A DNA stretch of 64,000 nucleotides from Bryopsis sp. KO-2023 (lineage: Eukaryota; Chlorophyta; Ulvophyceae; Bryopsidales; Bryopsidaceae). Shown one piece after another: positions 58,801 through 64,000 of the stretch; the stretch's first letter is position 1, and each line of letters starts with the position of its first letter. A model generated the notes under the pieces. It saw nothing but the letters and a program-made list of their open reading frames with translations, did not search any database and was not told the origin of the DNA. The position numbers and the translations under genes are program-made. Location of the stretch: positions 1,550,001-1,614,000 of the forward strand of contig BSYQ01000005.1 of assembly GCA_030272585.1 (NCBI GenBank), in the 5' to 3' direction.

Positions 58801-60833
58801 AATCCAAAAGGCATTACGAGCCATTCAAAATGGCCGTAGCGGGTTCGAAATGCAGATTTCCGCACATGTGCATCCTTAATCCTAACCTGCCAGTAGCCGC
58901 TCCGTAAGTCGATTTTCGTAAAGTATCGAGCTCCTTCCACCTGATCAGCCATTTCGTCCATCCTGGGCAACGAATATCTTGAACGCACCGTCTGTTTGTT
59001 GAGCATGCGGTAATCGATGCACATGCGCAACGATCCATCTGATTTCGCAGCAAAAATCACCGGCGCTCCATACGGACTGTGCGACGGCCGTATCATGTTG
59101 TGCGACAGCAAATAATCAAGCTGTGCGCGCACTTCCTTGAGCTCAATTGGACCGAGTTTGTAGATCGGACGTGAGACCGGTTTGGAATCCGGCTGCTCGG
59201 TGATTTCGAAATCGTGCATGCGACGAGGAGGTAGCTTCTTTGGTAGATCCTCGGGAAATCTCTTTGCATGTTGACGTAACACCTCCTTCAGTCCACTTAG
59301 TTCCTCTGGGATGTCATCGATCATTCCATGCAGTTTTGGGTCGACTGTAACATCACTCTCGTCATAGTCTGTCCCAGAGTTCGCTTTTCCAACTTCGTCC
59401 TTTGTTTTGTCTTTTCTCGACTCTGGATGCGAATCTGGTTGTGACATGACCTCCTTATTTCTCTGGGTGGCATTCAGTTCCATCCCATGTTGTGATGTTC
59501 CAGTCAGTTCTTGTTGTTGTTTCCCTTGGAAGTCTCCATTCAGCAGTTCCATTATTGTAATCTCCCCTTCACTCTCACAGTCCTTTCCTTCAGTTTGCAG
59601 TTCCCATTCAGGTAGCTCTGAGTTTGATTCAGTTGATGGCTTGATCCATAGAGCAAACAGTTGCTCCTCATTTGCTCTGATCAGTTTTGATAGTTGCTTG
59701 GCTGATAGGAGATTTAATCTCCTTCCACAGTTCTTGGTTTCTGGGTGGTCACCATAATGACCTTGCAGCACCAAATCTGGCTTGCCCATTCTGTTGATCG
59801 TCACTTTATGCGTAATCCAATCGATTTTTGGATTTTCGTCAGTTAGCCACGACTTTCCGAAAATCATGTCATGCATTAGCTCTTTCAGCACCAGAAATTT
59901 TCTTTTCGTTCTGTACTTTCCGAATCGAACAGTTGTCATGCAGGTCCCAATCACATGGGCCTTTGAATCATCAGCCAGCGAAACTGGCTTTGCATTCTTA
60001 TCCGGTCGGTACCTCAATCCCAACCGTTTCACCAAGCTTTCTGAAACGAAATCAGTCGAAGCCCCGCTGTCGACCAACACTGTAACTGCCTCGTGAGACA
60101 GCGAGCCGCGCAACCTCAACAGGGTGGATCGACTTCCCACTCCTGATGCTGTCAATTCCTCTGCGTTCGACTCCTTTTCCCCGGTCGACCCAACCACACT
60201 CCCCTCTTCGTCGGCATCCATTTGGAAATCAACATCCGATTTCCCAGGAACCGCATTTCCGACGTCTGTGTGACAACCTTCAGCCTGACGTTCGCCAACT
60301 GAATCCTGAGGCCTCATGGCGTATGAACTCGTCTCCGCCTCATTCTGCCCCCCAGGGTGGTCATCGAGCGTGGTCGGCGTCGCCGACTCTTTCTTTTCCG
60401 ACATGCATGCATCCCGCATGCCGACGTCCTTCATTTCTGGCATGACGTCCTCATCCTCCGACGCCAAACTTCCTTCACCATTTCCGTCACCAACCACCGC
60501 GTCGTCTTCCTTATTCGACGTCGAACTGTGTACCTTCTTTGCGATCTGTCTTCCCTGCCGTCGGGATACTTTCCCAACTGTCGGCGGTGATCCTGTTTTC
60601 TGGTTACACAATCTGTTTGACGCCAAACCTCGGAACTCTTTTAGAACCTCGTTAATTCCTCCGACAAGACTTTTCTGGCTTCCCAGCAGTTCAACAATAG
60701 CATTTTCCACCGTCGATAACCGATCACGGACACTTCCGCGTTTCCTGTTACTGTGATCGTTCGAACTTTCCTTTGCTGATCCAGATCGCGCGTCACCTGA
60801 CTGCGCTTTTTGTTTGCGTTGTCTTGTCGTCAT
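55824..60833 (-). CDS. Ty3/gypsy polyprotein with C-terminal chromodomain
   Basis: One open frame of 1,669 residues. Parts in order: a polar, coiled-coil-like N-terminal region; an aspartic protease (VLVDSGASTDFVS); reverse transcriptase; RNase H; integrase with zinc-binding and core domains; and a chromodomain (YLVRWKGFGSEHDSWEP). The order protease-RT-RNaseH-integrase-chromodomain defines chromoviruses, whose chromodomain directs insertion to certain chromatin. I recognised no classical capsid or zinc-knuckle segment in the N-terminal part. The coding region looks whole. Confidence 0.95.
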   Translation of the reverse strand: MTTRQRKQKAQSGDARSGSAKESSNDHSNRKRGSVRDRLSTVENAIVELLGSQKSLVGGINEVLKEFRGLASNRLCNQKTGSPPTVGKVSRRQGRQIAKKVHSSTSNKEDDAVVGDGNGEGSLASEDEDVMPEMKDVGMRDACMSEKKESATPTTLDDHPGGQNEAETSSYAMRPQDSVGERQAEGCHTDVGNAVPGKSDVDFQMDADEEGSVVGSTGEKESNAEELTASGVGSRSTLLRLRGSLSHEAVTVLVDSGASTDFVSESLVKRLGLRYRPDKNAKPVSLADDSKAHVIGTCMTTVRFGKYRTKRKFLVLKELMHDMIFGKSWLTDENPKIDWITHKVTINRMGKPDLVLQGHYGDHPETKNCGRRLNLLSAKQLSKLIRANEEQLFALWIKPSTESNSELPEWELQTEGKDCESEGEITIMELLNGDFQGKQQQELTGTSQHGMELNATQRNKEVMSQPDSHPESRKDKTKDEVGKANSGTDYDESDVTVDPKLHGMIDDIPEELSGLKEVLRQHAKRFPEDLPKKLPPRRMHDFEITEQPDSKPVSRPIYKLGPIELKEVRAQLDYLLSHNMIRPSHSPYGAPVIFAAKSDGSLRMCIDYRMLNKQTVRSRYSLPRMDEMADQVEGARYFTKIDLRSGYWQVRIKDAHVRKSAFRTRYGHFEWLVMPFGFSDAPAYFMRLMNDTLRPFLDRFVLVFLDDVLIFSRDAESHAEHVRMVLEKLQEQKLYAKASKCEFGKSGVEFLGTWMEKDGTYPMANKIDAIRSWPQPANVHDIRSFLGLCSFYRRFVRNFSVVAAPLSNLTKSGKPWLWGRREKDAFEKLKIAMTSAPVLRHFDDKLPVVVATDASQEGIGGVLMQRGESGLHPIAFESHKFTEAESNYPVHEQELLAIVHCLKKWRTYLEGRHFTLRTDNASLVWLDSQKGLTRRQVRWTQFLAPFDFDTIHIKGKDNVVADALSRCPQPNRSNGLGQGGDQGSSAHKIKKESTSHASMTKSGTGNHDDAWNAKAESMQHANLECGITGLNETTNKTLPNNDSNVMKDRESQELSKVSRELQTGGEQGDATPEVQSHQKKKDVRFRTTVGSGLMEPEIKNEMPKEKDPNRWSSGDDSDGAPESYRPLGTRLVNDVDSLGGERRQSMEKGGAKTETANALTRSQVQQKTITPEKLEKAQETDAYCGNIRKLLKKSDPNVCKEFTMDGKLIKRKSGQIVIPTSIRQDVLKEAHDSDVAGHKGRDRTLDLIKRYYFWRRMDKDVNDYCRTCPKCQKAKSEAKVPAGKLQPMPIPNRRWESVSLDLIVQLPETEKGNTAIVVFVDRLSKMSHFVPTVTTATAKDLAEIFFREVWRHHGMPSNLVSDRDSRFVSAFWRRLMELSGTELKLSSAFHPQTDGQTERMNRVLEETLRCYVDARRRDWDERLPAAEFAYNNGKHSSTGHSPFYLNTGEHPLVPLALIGKREIESEIRGVHDILGNMRNDLDSAKMLLKRAQERQKRYADKSRREEEFKIGDRVLLSTENLSFAGSGISPKLGPKFVGPFKVLARLGKVAYRLELPETWNIHDVFHVVRMRRYKESEDFIRPNPEPPAPVTNEGQLEYEVERILDHRETRRGRSVKRRYLVRWKGFGSEHDSWEPWIHLTNAAETVLAYHQLVGIQPTKEEADLRRLIQ

Positions 60834-60926
60834 AGTTCTGTTCCGAGGAAAGACTTTGACGTGCCCCTCGACCCGTTTCCTTCCCAGTGATCGCTACCTC
60901 GTGTGAGGTGCCTGCTCCGAAACCAT

Positions 60927-61110
60927 TGTGACGGGTCGTTCTGGGTGCGAGGTGTGGTGGTGTGAGTCAGTGAGTGGAGGTCAGGTTTTTACAACGTTGT
61001 TCTTTTTCCAAGTCAAAATCGGTCTCCCAAAAATACACAGTTCCAGTAGAAATACCCACATCCGGGTTCGTCTAGTCGGTCGTACACCTAAGTTCCTCAG
61101 TCCGACTACA
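60927..61110 (-). repeat. LTR (5' LTR in element orientation)
   Basis: 184 bp, matching 54967-55150. Followed on the plus strand by the duplicated ATCAG. Confidence 0.93.
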
Positions 61111-61127
61111 ATCAGTTGATTGCTCAG

Positions 61128-61591
61128 CAGAGATAGGACTTGGGCCGATTTTTTGGTCCGGCTCCGGTCCGGTCCGGTTACGGTCGGGTTACGGTCACCG
61201 TACTACGGCCGTAACTCCGTACCGTAACCGGAGTAATATGCTGTTTTTACGGTACGGAACAGGTACGGTATAGCTACGGCAGGCCCTAAATCATCGTGAA
61301 GTAGTGTGGTTCAGTGTTAAAGCGTTAGGTTGCAGTCTGTAGGGTCGCAGGTTCGAATCCCCCTGGGTTCTTTTGGAATCGCGGGACCCTGCGGGGGTCA
61401 CTTTCTACGGTTTACGGTTGGTACGGCCGTTACGGTCATTACGGTCCGGTACGGAGCGGTACGGAGCGGTACGGAGCTACGGTTACGGCCGTAAAAGTAC
61501 GATTTTCCGACGAAAATTGTACTCCGGTTACGGTCCGGTTACGGCGTTACGGTACGGTTACGGTGACCGTAACCGTAAAGTCCTATCACTG
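61128..61591. mobile_element. Element Y: 464 bp hAT-like non-autonomous element with a tRNA-like core
   Basis: Flanked by the 8 bp duplication TTGCTCAG (61120-61127 and 61592-61599); copies 1 and 2 have the site once. Terminal inverted repeats CAGAGATAGGACTT and, reversed, CAGTGATAGGACTT fit the hAT end rule. The interior is a filler of CGGTTACGG/GGTACGG words in both orientations around one tRNA-like sequence. No protein is encoded. Confidence 0.85.
61300..61370 (+). ncRNA. tRNA-like module in element Y
   Basis: GTGGTTCAGTGTTAAAGCG resembles an A box/D arm; TTGCAGT could be an anticodon loop (GCA); GGTTCGAATCC at 61350-61360 is an exact B-box core. The T stem pairs only partly and there is no acceptor stem, so it is tRNA-derived. 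Different in sequence from the module of element X. Confidence 0.55.
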
Positions 61592-62126
61592 TTGCTCAGA
61601 CAACGCTCGTTGAATGCCGTTGGCTGTCTTGGGGCAGTATCCCTCCACGTATGTTTCTGGTGTTGCTGTTTTCCCATAGTGTTTGGAATTACGCATTTTT
61701 CCGCAATAGAAGCTAATTACACAAATCCGTACTTATGTCCACAATCCATCAACCTCAAACCCAATACTGTGTCTACCCTCGATCAAAAGCAAAAGAATCA
61801 AACGACAAAGAAGATCGCTCCAAAAAAGCGTTACCCTGAGGCCGATGTAAAGAAAGAGAGAGCTGTTGCCACGCTCTTTCAACAACAACTGAAACCGGAA
61901 GGTCTTGCAACAAGCCGCAACAAGCCGCAACTGCGCGAGATAAAGAACGAATCAAATGACCACCGTCCGAAGAAAACCCGCCAAAAGACTCGGCCGCAAA
62001 ACAGATAAAAGCTGGGTGGCTTCTTCGCGTGTAATTATGTTATGTTATGTTTGGAATTACGTCGTTCGCTTGGAAGCTCCTGATCGGCTTTGTTGGGTTT
62101 CATTTAGGTGCCGTGGGATTCACATG

Positions 62127-64000
62127 TAAAAAGTACGACCCCTGTTCCAACCAAAGTATGGGTTGGTCTCTGAAAAAAGGGAAATTGGGGGGGGGAACAA
62201 GGACCCTTGCCGGAGAACCTCTCCACTGGAGGTGCAATTCACCCGGATTGATCTTTTGTTTTGGGCTTGTTGATGGAACACGAATACTAAAACACCACGA
62301 ATGAGTTCACAATCGTTTATAAACGAATTCGATGCCCTCCAGCATCCGTATTTTTCCACTGCAAGGAATTTAGAAAGCAGCTGTTGAATCACAATTCTAA
62401 AGATGACTAATCAATAACAAAACGGCCTTTCAAACAATATGGTACACATATCCGCACTGGGCAACAGAATTTCCTTTCAAAACATATGATACACACAGCT
62501 GCACTGGGACCTCAACACAGCTCCTATGATGATGGAACAGGGGAAACTGTCCTATCCAACTACTCATGCAGCTCCTGGGTCAAATCTGATGTCGCACCAC
62601 CTCTTAAAGCAAGAAATCCATCAGGTCATTCTCTGATTACACGCATCATCTTTGTTCTCTTTGCCACACATCCACATCCATACATAATCTCTTATAGAGT
62701 TACAAACTCAAAACTGGCAAATCACAGGTCACCCCTGTCTCCCTCAATCCACAACCCCCCCCCCCCCAAAAAAAAGGGGTGAGCTTTCAGGGTCGTTAGG
62801 TGAAGTCCTGATCTGGCAAAATGAAACGCAACGCAGAGAGAATAGTACTCGTCATAGTACCCTGCACAACCCCCACCTCCTCCCATCTATTTTTCTTTTT
62901 TACTGCTTTGTCAAGGATCCAACAGCAAAAAAGCGAAACGCTTCTTTGGAATATATGTGTGTGTGTGTTTTTTTCCTGTTCGAGCCTTACGATGTGTACA
63001 GCTCTGTTTGCCAGTACGATATGAATTCCTTCCTCAGCTTTAGATGTGGATTGGGATTTCCCTTCCACCTCCTTGGTTTCAGGTTTTCCGTGCGACGTTC
63101 AAAACAGGGCCTGGCCTTCAACCTAATCAAAACAACACCACTCTTTTGCATCGACCCCCAAAAATTATTCTCAAAAAAAAAAATAAAAAAATTCAAGAAA
63201 CCAAAAGGGGGGGGGGGGGGAGGGCGTCAGGTATAGTTTTTCTTGTGCACAAACATAATCCCTCACACACACACAACACACACACACACAGGCACTGCTC
63301 TTGTGAAATGTTTTCTCCAGCAACGGTGCCTCCATGGGCTTTGCTCCTTTCCAAATCTGCCGATGTCCAGGGTTTACGGGAGAGCGTTGCAGAAACAGGG
63401 AAATCGACCAAATTCACCACCACTTGCTGATTTGATTTGGGATCCCAAGAGGGGATGTCTGCGTGTGTTTTTTCTGTTCGCTTTCGGGAAGAAAAAAAAA
63501 TCACAGCTCCACGGACTCCACAATGTCGAGGTCTCTGTCACCAGATGTTGATAGGTTTCTGAATTAGAACAAAAAATCATCGCATGACAAATTTGATGAC
63601 AGAGGTTTTCTTTTCAGATGCAGAGCATAGACACCTTTTGGCTTCAGATTCCAGTTGACGGTTGTCCTTTTCCTCTGCACCGCAAAAAAACACAAGAGAA
63701 TATTTCTGGTGCAAATCAGAAAATCACAGATCAAATGGAGCAAAGAAAAGGGATTATTAGATATCAGAGACAACAATATCTAAGTGCAGAGGGAACCAAC
63801 AATTTTTTTTCTCGCACCCTAACTCGATGCTCCCCGTCGAAGACATTACGTCTGTTTACCAAATAGGGGGGGCATTTCTGCCCAATTGCTTAGGACTGGA
63901 CTGGACTGATTTCCTCGTGAGGAAGGAGCGGATACCACTCATCGTTGTCGATCGATTGAAACGCCGACCCGCACATACGGATTTTCGATTCAACGACAGC
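62127..64000. repeat. Tandem array unit, copy 4 (cut by window edge, no element X)
   Basis: Same unit start. The X site is empty (GTCGCACC near 62591). It lacks about 15 bp after TCAGGTCATTC that the other copies have. Shares with copy 3, but not 1 and 2, a T within the long A run near 63184. The candidate gene is at 62987-63674. Confidence 0.9.

Larger units (their letters stand above)
54967..61110 (-). mobile_element. Ty3/gypsy chromovirus LTR retrotransposon, looks whole
   Basis: 6,144 bp with 184 bp LTRs at both ends, each beginning TG and ending CA, and a 5 bp target duplication ATCAG (54962-54966 and 61111-61115). Read on the minus strand: the 5' LTR is followed by a TGG-initial primer-binding-like site, then one long open frame, then a purine tract (GTGGAGGGGA) against the 3' LTR. 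The LTRs look identical, so the insertion is recent. It sits inside copy 3 of the tandem unit. Confidence 0.95.
50715..62126. repeat. Tandem array unit, copy 3 (11,412 bp; X, deletion, Ty3 and Y)
   Basis: Same unit start at 50715. Carries element X (51185-52312), lacks 1,482 bp present in copies 1 and 2 (join at about 54758), and has a Ty3 element (54967-61110) and element Y (61128-61591). The length balances with copy 2 once these and a few small indels are counted. The candidate gene is at 52723-53410. Confidence 0.9.

Noticed and set aside
61373-62008. A 211-residue plus-strand open frame
   Set aside because: It runs from the TACGG filler of element Y into the unit sequence by chance; the other copies have only the second half.

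Overview
This is eukaryotic nuclear DNA. Genes are split into many short exons with GT-AG introns (and apparently two GC-AG introns). Coding exons are of balanced composition, while introns and spacers are full of A/T homopolymers, microsatellites and C/G runs. The gene content (a CCDC13-type ciliary protein, a Patched/NPC-type RND protein, an SLC38-like transporter, an ankyrin/U-box protein with an MLKL-like N-terminal bundle, and a chromodomain Ty3 element) points to a flagellated unicellular alga or protist. A TTTAGGG-like tract is present, but I cannot name the lineage. Gene models were assembled by hand: an exon junction was accepted when splice sites and reading phase agreed across it.

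Bases 1 to about 38,600 are a normal gene region. In order: a KH-domain RNA-binding protein (minus, 3' end off the window); divergently a CCDC13-like coiled-coil protein (plus); a lumenal coiled-coil glycoprotein (minus); an amino-acid transporter (minus); a stretch with two short inverted-repeat elements; a weak hypothetical gene (minus) beside a ten-exon Patched-like gene (plus); an ankyrin/U-box gene (minus); a PHOSPHO2-type HAD phosphatase (minus); a METTL21-type methyltransferase (minus); and a possible small secreted protein (minus).

Bases 39,284 to 64,000 are a head-to-tail array of a 5.1 kb unit in four copies (the fourth cut by the window edge). Copies 2 and 3 carry the same 1,128 bp foldback element (8 bp target duplication, element X). 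Copies 1 and 4 have the empty site. Copy 3 has also lost 1,482 bp and gained a 6,144 bp Ty3/gypsy chromovirus (5 bp target duplication, identical-looking 184 bp LTRs) and a 464 bp hAT-like element (8 bp target duplication, element Y) only 4 bp beyond it. X and Y share a striking build: transposon-like ends, a filler of one short motif (GATCG in X, TACGG in Y), and embedded tRNA-like sequences with Pol III A/B-box-like motifs. This is the most unusual thing in the window. The unit itself may carry a short multi-exon gene on the minus strand.
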